Source: Salvia splendens
Lineage: Eukaryota; Streptophyta; Magnoliopsida; Lamiales; Lamiaceae
Direction of reading: 5' to 3'
Assembly (NCBI RefSeq): GCF_004379255.2
Contig: NC_056035.1
Location: 25,234,502-25,298,501, forward strand
Length of the DNA: 64,000 bases
Position numbers and translations under genes: made by a program. Within the stretch, counting starts at the first letter, position 1. The number at the start of each line of letters is the position of its first letter. Of this stretch, positions 10,662 to 22,299 are shown piece by piece. Under the pieces are notes generated by a model. The model had not been told where the DNA came from. It searched no databases and saw nothing but the letters and a program-made list of their open reading frames with translations.

Positions 10662-11322
10662 CTCAGTTCTTTCCGCTCTGGACCCAAGAGTCTTTTTTAG
10701 TCAAAATCAGTGCATGTGTAATTTGGCTAAATGATAAACATCGGAAGCTCAACACCACAACTCGTCCCTGCCCAACCACGAGGAATGAGGTAACAAGTAT
10801 GTTGATGGAATTTTGATATGATGTGAAATGGATATTTGCACTTATGCCGAGATGACAAATGTTGTTATGAAAATAAACTTGTATATGTTACTCGAATATG
10901 CGTTAAACCTATGAGTTGGATGAAATTTTATGATGATGCTTATGCGATTACATTGTGAAACAATATCTATGATGGTGAACTTGAGCATGCTACTATACCT
11001 AGTTATAAATTGGTACAATGAATGCAAAACTTTGCGATAATAATGAACGTAGAGATGTGAAATGCTTAGTGCAAGGCAAGTAGCCTATGGGGAAGTCGGC
11101 ATGCTACGACTCGACGAAACGCGAAAACACACGAACCAATAACCTTGGAATATTCAAAACTTTGACATGATGCTACCTACATACCTAAATCTTTTGCTAT
11201 ACATAACCATCTTCATAGGCATCATGTTCTCAGCATCTCTTTTTGAAACTTAAACCCCATTGCTTCCTTCTATCGTTGGACTGATGTTGAGTTTTCTTTG
11301 TTGCCCCTTTAGAGGGTCCATC
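10662..11322 (+). other. A leader, 5' part; possible 5' splice site at 10789/10790
   Basis: Non-coding. GAATGAG followed by GTAACA resembles a plant 5' splice site and aligns with AGTGAG followed by GTATGT in C. A pyrimidine-rich run ending CCCTTTAG at 11312 resembles a 3' splice site. Splicing is not proven. The copia solo LTR begins at 11323, after the TSD ccatc. Confidence 0.45.
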
Positions 11323-12678
11323 TGTTAGGGTTTTGTATACTAGAAATCACCTTTTGAGTGATTGGATACTGTAAAACTCTAATGGTTATTTTCCAATAAA
11401 TGCAACAAATTATTTTTGTCATAATGTTGTTATGTTTTACATTTGATGGTTGTTTATTACATATTTAAATGTATGAGCAAACGTAACAAAGTCTAAGTCT
11501 TTGTTTTAGTAGACCGGTTGTGGGCGTCGTCCAATTTAAGGTAACACGGTCAGTTCTAAACAAAGAAAAATAAGAATTTCACAACCTAGATAGGCCTAGA
11601 CTACCTATCGCGAAAGGTTGCAATGTCAGTCCGATTATTTCTAAACCATATTGAAATAAGATGACGTTGGTGTGGTATAGCACTGAATGGATCTAACAGC
11701 AAGAAGAGTCTTTATGCTATCTACTGAAAGACGAGGTCTTGAAAACTAATTTCTTAATCAATGTACGTTGGCATTGAGCATACGATATTGAGGATCCACT
11801 ACTTTGACTTACCAAAGGTGCGGGTTTTTCGTAACCCAACGATCCAGGTATATTGGGTAGTGGTGATCATTATCTAGAGGTGCTAGGATTGCTATTATGT
11901 TGAAACGTGCGCGAGGAGAGTCTCGTTTGATAACATCCACAAGAAGAGTTCGAAACGAGGTTTTATTATTCGGAACCTAGCTAGTTGGAGTTTGATTACT
12001 CTATGAATAATTAATAAGAGTTTCTTGCTAAGTCCACTCTTGGAATTCGAAATATGTTAATTAATTAAGTCTATATTATGTCAATATTACTTCTGTAGTG
12101 GCTGCTCGTAATATTCCAATATAAGCTTATATTAAATTGTGGGTTCAATTTAATTAGTAAAAAGCTAATTGGGTGAGGCCTGTTCCAAATTCTTCCTTTG
12201 ATCCCTGACTGGGCCCAATATGTGACTTATATAAATAGGAGAATAAAGGAGACAGAAAAATATAATAATTTATTATCAAAATTTTCGTCCCCCTCTAAAG
12301 AGAGAGCTCGAAATTTGTGCCTCCTCCGTGAGCTAAGTTCTGTCTTCCATTATTCGAGTCCTAGTACGTTGGTGAGATTTGCCCACACAAATATCAGCGT
12401 ATAGTCCAGGACACCAGTCAGAAGATCCGAGGTCTTGTATTGAAGATCTTCACGTGGAGACGGAGCAAGCCATCATCGATTCTTGATTGAATCAACAAGG
12501 TAAATTGGCTAATTCCGTAGTAAGCATGTTTTAGGGATTTTATGTGCTAAAACATATTCAAGTGATGAGCATGTTACATGTGATAATTACACGAATAGAT
12601 TTTGTCTAAATAATCTGCTAAATAGATCAAATTCATGTGATCCGTTTTGAACGCACGCTTCCGCTGCCAGCCCCTTCA
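11323..12678 (+). mobile_element. Solo LTR of a Ty1/copia element
   Basis: A 1356-bp LTR starting TGTTAGGG and ending CTTCA. CCATC is on both sides (11318-11322 and 12679-12683). The start resembles LTRs common in plant copia elements. No internal copia sequence is present, so the internal part and one LTR were probably lost by LTR-LTR recombination. A TATA box lies at 12228-12237, so the LTR points rightward. It disrupts the leader of A. Confidence 0.9.
12228..12237 (+). promoter_or_regulatory. TATA box in copia solo LTR
   Basis: TATATAAATA followed by a purine-rich leader; probable U3/R boundary. Confidence 0.6.
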
Positions 12679-12697
12679 CCATCAGTATTATGCCCCG

Positions 12698-13336
12698 ATG
12701 CGAAATCGTTACTCCAGCAATAGGGACCACCCAGTTGAGCGCTACCAAGACTACAAGTGGGATGGGAAGCTTTTCCTTATGTCCTATGTCACCGGATTTT
12801 ATGATAAGTGGATGAACGCCTATGCGTATGGGGGAGCCACCCATCACGAGGGGATCCAAAAGCTCATCCACACTTTACCACCGCCTTGGGACGAGTGGAC
12901 CGCTCAGGCATCTCGGTTTTTCATATGGTATAGCCCGCCTGACTACACCGCGCGGGGTGATTTGGTTAGCCTTATAGAGGTGCTACTTCCGGCTATGACA
13001 GCTGCTTTTGACGGACCGCCACGTGCTCCACCTCCACACATCTATCCGCCTATTCAAGCCCGCATGCGAAGGAATCGCTGCGACAGGGAGCCACATGTCT
13101 CCCGTGTTCCTAAGAGAATGAGACTCGGGATGCGCGTTTCAGCACCTCTAAGAATCGACAGAGAGGTCGATGGGATGCTCAGGATAGTACCTCCACCCGT
13201 AGGTGTCGAGGAAGAAAGTGAGGAAGAGGATCCAGAGGAGGATCCCGAGGAGGAGGAACCCGAGGAGGATGAGGACCCAAATAGAGAGAGCGTTGGAGAG
13301 ACCGGGGCGAAGGAGGATAAGGATGGAAAAGATTAA
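12698..13336 (+). CDS. Unrecognised extra ORF between primer site and gag of A
   Basis: 212 codons, open from the ATG at 12698 (MRNRYSSNRD) to a TAA at 13334-13336. An ATG at 12647 extends the frame but lies inside the copia solo LTR, so it was not the original start. The N-terminal 110 residues are rich in Trp, Tyr and Phe (YQDYKWDGKLFLMSYV, PPPWDEWTAQASRFF), then comes a basic Arg-rich stretch (RMRRNRCDREPHVSR), and the last 60 residues are a Glu/Asp tail. I do not recognise a domain. It is not gag, which starts 714 bases downstream. It stays open while the rest of A has decayed. It could be an added retroelement ORF or a captured host exon. Confidence 0.6.
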   Translation: MRNRYSSNRDHPVERYQDYKWDGKLFLMSYVTGFYDKWMNAYAYGGATHHEGIQKLIHTLPPPWDEWTAQASRFFIWYSPPDYTARGDLVSLIEVLLPAMTAAFDGPPRAPPPHIYPPIQARMRRNRCDREPHVSRVPKRMRLGMRVSAPLRIDREVDGMLRIVPPPVGVEEESEEEDPEEDPEEEEPEEDEDPNRESVGETGAKEDKDGKD

Positions 13337-14049
13337 ACATAATAATTCTGGAATATTTTATTTCGATTTCCCACGTTTTTGATACTTTACCTTTTTGCTT
13401 GACTCTAGTTTTTCTCTTTCCACGTTGTTTTACCCTTTTGTTTTCGTGATGATGGAACTAAGACCTCTTGGAGGCAACGTTTGATAATTCTATGGAAATT
13501 TTTGTCTTTTGCTATTCTATTGTGCAATAACTTGATACCATTTCTTATTATTCAACTGTGCAATTACCTATTGCTATATTACATTGTAATCGTCCTTTTC
13601 CTAATTGCACAATTATTTGTGACATACTATCTTTGCTACTCGATGGTACAATTGTTTCTTGCCATAATTTGAAACCATCCTAACCATCTCATTATACAAC
13701 TGTCTTTTATTGTCCTATATTGCACAATCATATCCTACTATCGTTGTCTTTTACCATTCTATTGAAAGCTTATGATTGTCACTCTATTGTACAAATTGTC
13801 TCATATCCTTTACTATCTTGTTGAGCAATCACTCATTTGCTACCTCGCGACGCAATTGCCTCTTGATACACCATTCGGTGATTGCTCTCTTGCTATCATT
13901 TTATGCAGTTATATTCGATACAGTGTCTTGCAAAAGCTCCTTATTATTCTATGATGCAATTTCCCTTTGATTTCCACCTTTAAACTATACCACACAACTG
14001 TTCTTGGGATTTCGAATAAATACAATAATAATTCTTGTGATAAATCAGA
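13337..14049 (+). other. A leader, 3' part: T-rich spacer with degenerate repeats
   Basis: Between the extra ORF and gag. From about 13490 to 13960 short motifs such as TATTCTATTGTGCAAT recur irregularly about every 35-50 bases, forming a degraded minisatellite-like tract. The coding strand is pyrimidine-rich. No gene is supported. Confidence 0.5.
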
Positions 14050-15187
14050 ATGCCGCCAAGACGTAACATAAGACGTGGGAACCTCGAACCTACCCCTCAG
14101 GCGATGGAGGAGAGTGTGACGCAACCCATCCCTCCACCACCACCTTCTCCACCTACGGTTGACCGTGAGATCGTGAAGTTGTTCATAGGTCAGAAACCTC
14201 CCGTCTTTGATGGAATGGGAGAGCCGGCCAAGGCCGAATCATGGATACGCTCATTGGAGCGCATTTTCGCAATCTTGGGGTGCAATGACAAAGAACGGTT
14301 GAGTTGTGTGACCTACCAACTAACCGAGTCTGCTGACTTCTGGTGGGACACACGGATGAAGACAATGCCCCGAGAGCAAGTAACGGGGATGACATGGGAA
14401 GGTTTCAAGGCCGAGATAATAAGTATGTGCCCAAGAGCTATCGGAAAGCAAAGGCGGCAGAATTCTACAATTTGACCCAAGTACGCATGACTGTGACCGA
14501 GTACGACTGTGCACTCAACAACATGACCCGGTATGCACCTGAACAAGTTGATACCGACGAGAAGCTAGCCGAGAAGTTCCGTGAGGGACTACGGCCAGAG
14601 ATAAGGATGTCGTTGGCTAGTCGTGGGAGACTTCCCTACGTGGAAGCACTGGCCCTTGCGCTAGACATTGAGGCAGCTATGCCCAAGGAGAAAGCGAAGG
14701 AAAACACTACTTTGGCACTACCTCCACCACACCACTCCCGAGAGAAGCGGAAGTGGGAGGGAAACAGAATCCCATATGACAACAAGAGGTATCAGCACAC
14801 CCAGAACCAACTGCAATATGGGGGAGGGCAAAACTCATCTAACCAGAGAGGCGACTTCCGACCCAAGCCACCCCAATGCAACATGTGCTCCAAGTACCAC
14901 TTTGGAGAGTGTAGAATCCAGAGCACCCCTAAGTGCTTTAACTGTGGAGGAAACGGTCACTTCTCTAGAGAGTGTCCGAGTAAGAGGGTAACAATGGAGT
15001 CGAGACAGAACACTCAAGGACCCCGCATGCAGCCAAGAGCACCACAAACAGAGTCAAGGGGAAATCGAGATCAACCTCCGCGACAGCAACAACCGTACCG
15101 CCCAAGACTTCCTCCTCAGGCTAGAGCATATGCCTTGAGTTGGAAACAACCCAAGATCGAACAAGGGAACCAGGAGAACGGAAACCT
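14050..15187 (+). pseudogene. A gag: capsid and CCHC nucleocapsid
   Basis: Starts MPPRRNIRRGN at 14050. The retrotrans-gag capsid region is visible as KPPVFDGMGEPAKAESWIRSLERIF and [11 protein letters not shown] single-base loss near 14420 shifts the frame after WEGFKAEI; the matching frame resumes as [21 protein letters not shown]. The nucleocapsid zinc knuckle [14 protein letters not shown] (C-x2-C-x4-H-x4-C) lies near 14935-14976, inside an Arg/Gln-rich tail. Gag would form the particle and package RNA. The lesion sits in the middle of capsid with no slippery-site logic, so I read it as damage. Confidence 0.9.
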
Positions 15188-16796
15188 GGCAGGTATAGGT
15201 AAAATCCTCGACACTTCTATCATTGTGTTGTTTGATACGGGCTCATCGCATTCCTTCATATCTGACTTATGTGTGAATACTTTGAGCTTGCCTGTTAACA
15301 AATCTGAACATAAGATGATAGTGTCTTCACCAGTGGGTGGGACATTAGAAATCTCACGAACATGCCCGAACGTAGAAATTATGATGGGAAGCCTTAAGAT
15401 AGTCGCTCATGATCTGCAAGTTATGGCGATTGGGGACTTTGACGTAATTTTAGGAATGGATTGGTTGACCTCGAATTTTGCGATGATTCGTTGTAAGGAG
15501 AGACAGATATCTCTACAAGCCCCGGGCAAGGAACCCACCTTATGCTATGGAATCTCGATGAACCGGCGAACCTCTGTCATTTCCGGGCTCCAAGCTAGTA
15601 CGATGATGAGGAAAGGACGTTCTGCTTATCTTGTCTATCTACAAGGAGAGGAGAAAGGAGAAAGGAAAATGGAAGACGTAGCCGTCGTACGGGAATTTCC
15701 GGACGTTTTTCCCGAAGCCTTGCCTGGAGCACCGCCAGATAGACAATTGGAGTTCACCATCGATCTAGCACCAGGGTCGGCACCTGTGTCTAAGGCACCA
15801 TACAGAATGGCGCCTAAGGAGTTAGAAGAACTCAAGATACAGCTCCAAGAGCTTCTGGACCTGGGTTTTATTCGACCCAGTGTTTCACCATGGGGCGCGC
15901 CTGTGCTTTTTGTAAAGAAGAAGGACGGATCAATGAGAATGTGTATCGATTATCGGGAGCTGAACAAGATGACTCTCAAGAACAAATATCCACTGCCAAG
16001 GATAGATGACCTATTCGATCAACTTCGAGGAGCCGGTGTATTCTCGAAGATGGACTTAAGGTCCGGATATCATCAGTTGAGAGTCCGACGAGAAGATATA
16101 CCAAAGACGGCCTTTCGAACGAGATATGGTCACTATGAATTTGTCGTAATGTCGTTCGGTTTGACGAATGCACCTGCGGTATTCATGGACTTGATGAACC
16201 GAGTGTTTCATCCCTACTTGGATAAGTTTGTCTTGGTGTTCATTGATGACGTGCTAGTTTACTCGAAGAATGAGAAGGAGCACGAGGAACATCTGCGAAT
16301 CACCTTGGAGACCTTGAGGAGCGAGAAGTTGTACGCCAAATTCAGCAAGTGTGAGTTTAGGCTTAAGGAAGTAAATTTCCTTGGTCACATCGTGTCGAAA
16401 GAAGGAATTCGAGTAGATCCCGCTAAGGTTGAGGCGGTGCAACAGTGGAAAACACCTTCAACACCAAACGAGATTAGGAGTTTCCTAGGTTTGGCGGGGT
16501 ACTACCGAAGGTTTATAGAAGGATTCTCCAAGATAGCGAGGCCCATGACACAACAACTCAAGAAGGGAGTGAAAGTCAATTGGACTCCCGAGTGCGAGGC
16601 TAGTTTTCAACTTTTGAAGGAAAAGCTAACTAGTGCACCCATCTTAGCTGTACCAGAACCTGGAGTGAACTACGTGGTATACACGGACGCTTCGAAGGTG
16701 GGACTTGGATGTGTGTTGATGCAAAACAACAAGGTGATTGCTTATGCATCCCGACAATTGAGACCGCACGAGTTGAACTATCCAACCCACGATTAA
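15188..16796 (+). pseudogene. A pol: protease, reverse transcriptase, start of RNase H
   Basis: In frame with the downstream part of gag. Protease has the active site [12 protein letters not shown] (Asp codon at 15234) and the later VILGMDWL motif. RT runs from [14 protein letters not shown] with [45 protein letters not shown] and catalytic [10 protein letters not shown] near 16240. RNase H begins at [14 protein letters not shown]. The frame ends at a TAA at 16794 after NYPTHD, where about 29 bases present in element C (the block ELAAVVHAL, with the catalytic Glu) are missing. The copy therefore cannot make functional RNase H or integrase. Confidence 0.93.
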
Positions 16797-17434
16797 AGAT
16801 TTGGAGACATCATCTCTATGGAGTTCGATATGAGATCTTTACGGACCACAAAAGCCTGAAATATTTCTTCGAGCAAAAGGATTTAAACATGCGACAACGA
16901 AGGTGGCTCGAATTGGTGAAGGACTACGATTGTGGCATCAACTACCACCCTGGCAAGGCAAATGTAGTGGCAGATGCCTTGAGCCGGAAGAGTCATTCCC
17001 AATTGGCCACTTTGCTCACCAAAGAAGAAAGCCTGGTCCGCGAGTTTAGTAAGATGCGTTTGGAAGTGGTGAGGGCACCAGAAACAGTGGAAGTGCAAAT
17101 CGCCACTTTAGTTGTTGAACCTGACCTAAGGTCGAGAATTATAGAAGCTCAGCGGAAGGATGTGAAATTTGAGGAAATTCGAGTCGAAGTAAGAACTGGC
17201 GAATCGGGGGATTTTCATGAGGAATCCGACAACGCCCTTACCTTCAAAGGGAGACTTTGTGTACCAAGTGACGAAGAACTCAAAAACGAAGTGATGAGTG
17301 AAGCACATGAGACTCTTTACACCGCCCACCCAGGAAGTACGAAGATGTATCAAGACTTGAAGAAGTCCTTCTGGTGGAATGGTATGAAGATGGATATAGC
17401 GGCATTTGTGGACCGCTGCTTAGCCTGCCAATAG
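16797..17434 (+). pseudogene. A pol: rest of RNase H and integrase zinc-binding domain
   Basis: The frame resumes with [25 protein letters not shown], the third RNase H block, then [23 protein letters not shown], the tether. The integrase N-terminal HHCC zinc motif follows ([15 protein letters not shown] ... CLACQ). A TAG at 17432-17434 ends it where C has CAA, a nonsense change. Confidence 0.9.
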
Positions 17435-18551
17435 GTGAAGGCTCTACATCAACGACCTTACGGGAAGTTGTAACCACTAGAAATCCCCGAGTGGAAATGG
17501 AAGCATATTGCCATGGACTTTGTGACAGCCTTGCCAAAGACGCAAAGAGGGAATACTGCCATATGGGTAGTTATAGACCGACTCACCAAGAGTGCACACT
17601 TCATACCGATACCCATAACCTATGGATCAAACAAGCTAGCTCAAGTGTATATAAAAGAAATAGTGCGACTGCATGGAGTCCCCGTGACGATCACGTCTGA
17701 CCGTGACCCGAAATTCACATCAAGGTTCTGGATCAGCCTACAACGTGAGCTAGGCACTCGACTGAACTTCAGCACCGCTTTTTACCCGCAGACGGACGGG
17801 CAATCCGAAAGAACGATCCAAACCCTCGAGGATATGTTAAGAGCCGTGGTGTTGGACCGAGGAGGGAGTTGGGAGTCCGCACTCCCATTGATCGAATTCG
17901 CCTACAACAACAGTTTCCAGGCAACGATAAACATGGCTCCGTACGAAGCCTTGTACGGGAGAAATTGTAGATCCCCGCTCTACTGGGACGAAGTTGGTGA
18001 GAGAAGGGTACTCGGGCCCGACGCAGTCGAAGAAATGGTTAGAATCGTTCGACAAATTCGTGCGAGGATAAAAGAAGCTCAAGACAGACAAAAGTCATAC
18101 GCGGATGTACGACGAACCGACTTACAATTTCAACCTGACGACAAGGTTTTTTTCAAAGTATCCCCGTCGAAAGAGATAACGCGTTTTGGTGTCAAGGGAA
18201 AGTTGAAACCGCGATTTATTGGACCTTATGAAATCCTCGAAGGAGTGGGTCCTGTTGCTTACCGTTTGGCGCTACCCACGAGCCTTGGGAACGTGCACAA
18301 CATCTTTCATGTGTCGCAGTTACGGAAATACGTGTTTGACCCAAAGCACGTGATTCACTACCAAGAAGTCGCGTTGAACCCAGACTTGAGCTACGAGGAG
18401 AGACCCCAAACGATTCTAGACCAAAGGGTCGAGAACGTGAGGAATAGACCAGTTGCGTACGTGAAAGTGCAGTGAAGAAACCACGGGCACGAAGAAGCCA
18501 CGTGGGAGCTTGAGGACAAGATGATGGATCTATACCTAGAACTCTTCTCAT
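17435..18551 (+). pseudogene. A pol: integrase core and C-terminal chromodomain-like region
   Basis: The integrase catalytic triad is visible: Asp in MDFVTALPK, Asp in TSDRDPKFTS and Glu in TDGQSERTIQ. This is followed by FAYNNSFQATINMAPYEALYGR and the GPYEILEGVGPVAYRL barrel. After VAYVKVQ a TGA at 18473-18475 splits off EEATWELEDKM, the plant chromodomain-like ending typical of Tekay/Del chromoviruses, which ends at 18551. Insertion of new copies by such enzymes is usually directed to chromatin by this tail. Confidence 0.9.
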
Positions 18552-18584
18552 GAGAGTACCAAATTTCGGGACGAAATTTCTTTT

Positions 18585-18597
18585 AAGAGTGGTAGGA
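18585..18597 (+). promoter_or_regulatory. Polypurine tract of A
   Basis: AAGAGTGGTAGGA directly before the 3' LTR; primes plus-strand DNA. Two T interruptions make it imperfect. Confidence 0.7.
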
Positions 18598-21359
18598 TGT
18601 AACGCCCCACTTTTCGAACCCTAATTTTGGAACCCTAAGACGTTGCATTTATTGCTTTAATTGTCACGAATTAAATGATGAATTGTTATGTGATTGATTC
18701 GATGACCTAATTTTGATTTGACCTAGTCAATTTCGTTGATTTTATGGCGTGGCTTAAATTAATTGATGTGGAATGAAATATATTGCGGTGAATTATATTT
18801 TTAAGGGGAGTGAGATTTAAGATAGAATCATAAATAATTACCTTGTCCTTTTATTGTGGAAATATTGGCCACTACCAAATTATTGGAGAGAAATTCTATT
18901 TCTTGGATTTAATTATTTGTTTTGGGATAATTATCCAAATTAAATCCTATTATTTTCTTAGGGGGATTCAAAATCTCCTAATTTGTAGGAGAAGGAAATT
19001 ATTCATTATTTATTTTGATCCCTTAATTATTTCTTTCCATGTTTTAATTGGAATGTCCTAGCAAATCTTTCCATACTCTATTTTATTAAAGATTTGGAAA
19101 TTATTCCTTGTGGGAGGAATATTTCACACGCCTACTATCATATTATTTGGGAGGATTTTTATTAATTTTCCTGCTCCGTATTATTTTATTCTGCTCCGTG
19201 AAAACATCAAATTTAAACCAAAGGCTAATTAAATAGCCATGATTTTCGAAATATCCTCCTTATTTCTCCATCAATTACACTCCAATTACCTCCACCAAAT
19301 CTCCCCAAATCTCTCCCATCTTTATTGTGATTATTCTCCAATTATTCTTTAATTAATTGGGAGATATTCTATTCCCTAAACTTTATAAATAAAAGACTCC
19401 TAAACCCTACCTCAAATCACACGCCTCCCACCTCAATCACACGCCCCCTCCCTCTTCTCCACTCTCCCACACTTGTTGTTCTACTCTACTCAAGATCCTT
19501 TCGAAGTTTCCAAGAGATTGTTGAAGAAGCAAGATTTTTATTCCTACCGTTTGTTTCGTCCAAGAGAGGTAAAAATCAGACCCTATTCTTCATTCCTCCC
19601 CATCTAAACATTCTTTGACTCCCTCATGCATGTAGAGAGTGTAGGGATTTCAAATCTAAGGGATTCAATCGGTGGGAATTTGTGTGCGTATGTTTGATTG
19701 CGCTTTGAATGAATTTGTTTGATGAATTAATGAATCTATGGTGAATGATGTATGATGTTATGAGAGCATGAGTATAAGGACCCTTTTGAGCATGTTTGTG
19801 TGTTAAACCCATGAAAAGGTTGATTTTGAATAAATAGGGATAAACCCTAATTCAAAATTTTAAAGGCATGAAAAGCTGTAAGTTCGGACAGTATGTTCCG
19901 ACATGCATTTTACCGACCAAATGAACTCCGATTTGATCGATTCTTTTTCCTTAGTAAATTTCTTGATGTCTTATATGTTGTATGTGTATTTCAACTCATT
20001 TGGATAAAAGATGGATTTTTGGTGAATATTTAAAGTTGACTGCGCATTTCTAGCAGAAAATATTTTCTCGACCAGTAGGTTACGTTGTCCTTTTTGACCG
20101 ACCAAAGAGGGGTATTTTGATATGAAATTTAAACTGGAAGTTAGTTGATGAGTCTACAGCATTGTGGTAAAGTTTTAGCCCCAACGGAAGTCAAATGAAA
20201 TTTTAATAATTTTTATAAAATGGTTGCGCAGTGCTGCCAGATCTCTATCTTGACAAAAACACTATGTTGTTATAAGTGAATTACTTGATTGATATATGTG
20301 ATGACATGATGCGCTGTTCAAAGGGGGGGAAAAGGGAAAACGATAGAGACATGCATAATATTAAGTCGATGGTTGTGACTGATAAGATATATATATTATC
20401 TAAAGGTAATAACTCGTGCGCGAAGCGTGATAACAAAGGGAAAGCAGTAGTCGAAATATAAACGGTCGAGGTGGGCTTCTTTTCTACCCTACATTTTTGT
20501 GGGTTTTCTTTTACTAAAATCTTTTACGTATGACTGTGGAGCTATAAGGGTGGTTTAAAGCGATTATCATGCCGTGATTTGTTTTAACGTGCCTATCTGA
20601 TGTGGCTGTTGCCACTGTTATATAAATCGAATTCGGGTCCTCGTATGGCCGCAAACCCTACTTGGATTAGTGTACACCTATGGTAGACTGTGTGCTAGCG
20701 TACGCGCTGGCCGGTCTAGTGACCTGGTTTGCGGCCGCATTCCTTGTCATGTATTGGCAGATATGGTTGATGACGATGGGGAAAAATGACTGCGCAGTCG
20801 CTATTTTGAACAATGGAAAATATTTTGGTGCCTCAGGCCTTTATAAAGCTCAAACCCCGATGGTTACCTACGAATGGCATGATAATACGTACTCTTATTT
20901 AAAATGTTTTCGGCATGAGCCACTGAGTATTTTCAAAAGTACTCAGACCTGCATATGTTTTCTCTATGTGCAGGTTGAGCAGTGACGAGCGGTTGGTGGT
21001 GTTGAGCAGGAATTAATAATAAACTATGGTCGTTTTGAAACTCCGAGTGTCGTCGTGTCTTCACACATGACGTCACTCTTCTCTTGGATGCTTCCGCTGT
21101 GTTGTTTGCTTTACATACTTTTTATTTAAATTCAAAAACTGTTTCATTTGGGATATTTGCAAACTCGTTACTTATTTTGAATAAATGCTAAACCCTTAGT
21201 CATTTACTTGTTGAACATAAATACTTTTGGTTGTTTTATTTATTAAACTTAAATTCTTGGTCAAACTCTTGTTGAAAACCCTAGTCTTCTATGCCTGTCC
21301 ATTAAGCCCCTTTAAGTCGCGATCGCCCGCTTTTATTAACCCTAGGGGCCGTCGTGACA
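18598..21359 (+). mobile_element. A 3' LTR
   Basis: 2762 bp, TGTAACGCCCC to GTCGTGACA. It is nearly identical to the 5' LTR apart from scattered substitutions, the 44-bp indel near 18948 and a small indel near 19540. It carries the TATA box at 19384-19391 and the hairpin core at 20907-20982. Confidence 0.95.
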
Positions 21360-21364
21360 ACATA
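21360..21364. repeat. Right TSD of A, ACATA
   Basis: Matches 7834-7838; D LTR sequence resumes directly after it. Confidence 0.95.
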
Positions 21365-21909
21365 TCACATTTTGGAGGCCCAAATCGATGATACATGATG
21401 CATTTTTTTTCAAGTTGGAGTAGTCAAAATGAAGGGTCTTTTTTTTAGTTACATTTTATCTCAAATAAGTGTCTTTAGATGTCCTAGAGTTACACCAAAG
21501 GTTTAAGAGTTACTTTTCTTTTATTATGAGTCATTTTAAATGTCTTAAGTTGTACTAATGATGTGAGACTTTCAAGAGTCCATTCTAGCCTATAAATAGG
21601 CTTGTAAGCATGTCATTTGAAGACACCATTGATCAAATACGAAAATAGACTTTGTCTTGTGAGTTGAATTCTCTTTGTAGAGTTTTTCATTTGTTTGGAA
21701 CTTATCAAGATACTTTTAGCAAGTTCTTGTGACGTTCAACCATACCGAGGTTCTTGGCTAATCATATAGCCAACGGGTCAAGGTTTTCCAACCTCTGGAA
21801 GTGGATCAAACCAGATTATCAATCAAGGGAGTCCGCTGCCAAACCTTATACGTGGGGTTCTTGGATCAATATATCCAACGGGTCCTTCGTCGTACACCAA
21901 TCTATATCA
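21365..21909 (+). mobile_element. D 5' LTR, right part
   Basis: Continues from 7838 and aligns with 50178-50530 plus 52979-53171 in the D 3' LTR. It ends CTATATCA. A TATA box is at 21591-21598. Confidence 0.93.
21587..21602 (+). promoter_or_regulatory. TATA box inside a perfect palindrome (D LTR)
   Basis: AGCCTAT and ATAGGCT flank AA, enclosing TATAAATA. The same 16 bases are at 50401-50416 in the 3' LTR. Confidence 0.65.
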
Positions 21910-21911
21910 TT

Positions 21912-21924
21912 TGGTATCAAAGCC
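21912..21924 (+). promoter_or_regulatory. Primer binding site of D
   Basis: TGGTATCAAAGCC, two bases after the LTR. It is a close match to the Met-tRNA type site. Confidence 0.8.
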
Positions 21925-22163
21925 AACTGGTATTGATCTATCCTTAGCTTAATCTTACATTGTTTATCTTTCATATCCTTGAAAAAAAAGAAAAAAAATG
22001 AAAAAAAAAGAAAAAAAACCCCAAATACAATCTTTGCAAAAGAGAAAGAGTGGTAAAAGGCTTGAGTGGTGAGATTATTTGAGGGGAGGTAAAAGCCAAC
22101 GAGTGATATACACGAATGTTTTGTGAGGTTTATTTTTGTGTGATACACGAGTGAACTGTGAGG
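21925..22163 (+). other. D leader with A-rich tract
   Basis: Short 5' leader, with a run of A and AAAAG units at about 21981-22019. No open frame is supported. Confidence 0.6.
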
Positions 22164-22299
22164 ATGTATTCTACTGATGACAATCAAATTGATCCTACGT
22201 TCAAAGCCATGCAACAACATTTTAGAAGGCTTGGACGTGTTCTGGAAAGTGTTTCAGAGCGCTTGGAGAGGCTGGAATTTCAAGCAAATGCAAACAATA
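22164..22299 (+). pseudogene. D gag, N-terminal fragment
   Basis: Starts MYSTDDNQIDPTFKAMQQHF at 22164, followed by a helical segment (RLGRVLESVSERLERLEFQ). It is interrupted at 22299 by E2. Gag continues at 24701 and again at 45971 after element C. Confidence 0.85.
22285..22299. repeat. Left TSD of E2 (15 bp)
   Basis: caaatgcaaacaata; the exact copy is at 24686-24700 after the A-run. It lies within D gag. Confidence 0.95.

Noticed and set aside
12647..12697. In-frame ATG extending the extra ORF of A by 17 codons
   Set aside because: These codons lie in the copia solo LTR or its TSD, so they were added by insertion. The ATG at 12698 is the first native in-frame start.
14400..14480. Programmed frameshift between gag halves of A
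   Set aside because: The shift is in mid-capsid with no slippery heptamer or structure; a one-base loss explains it.
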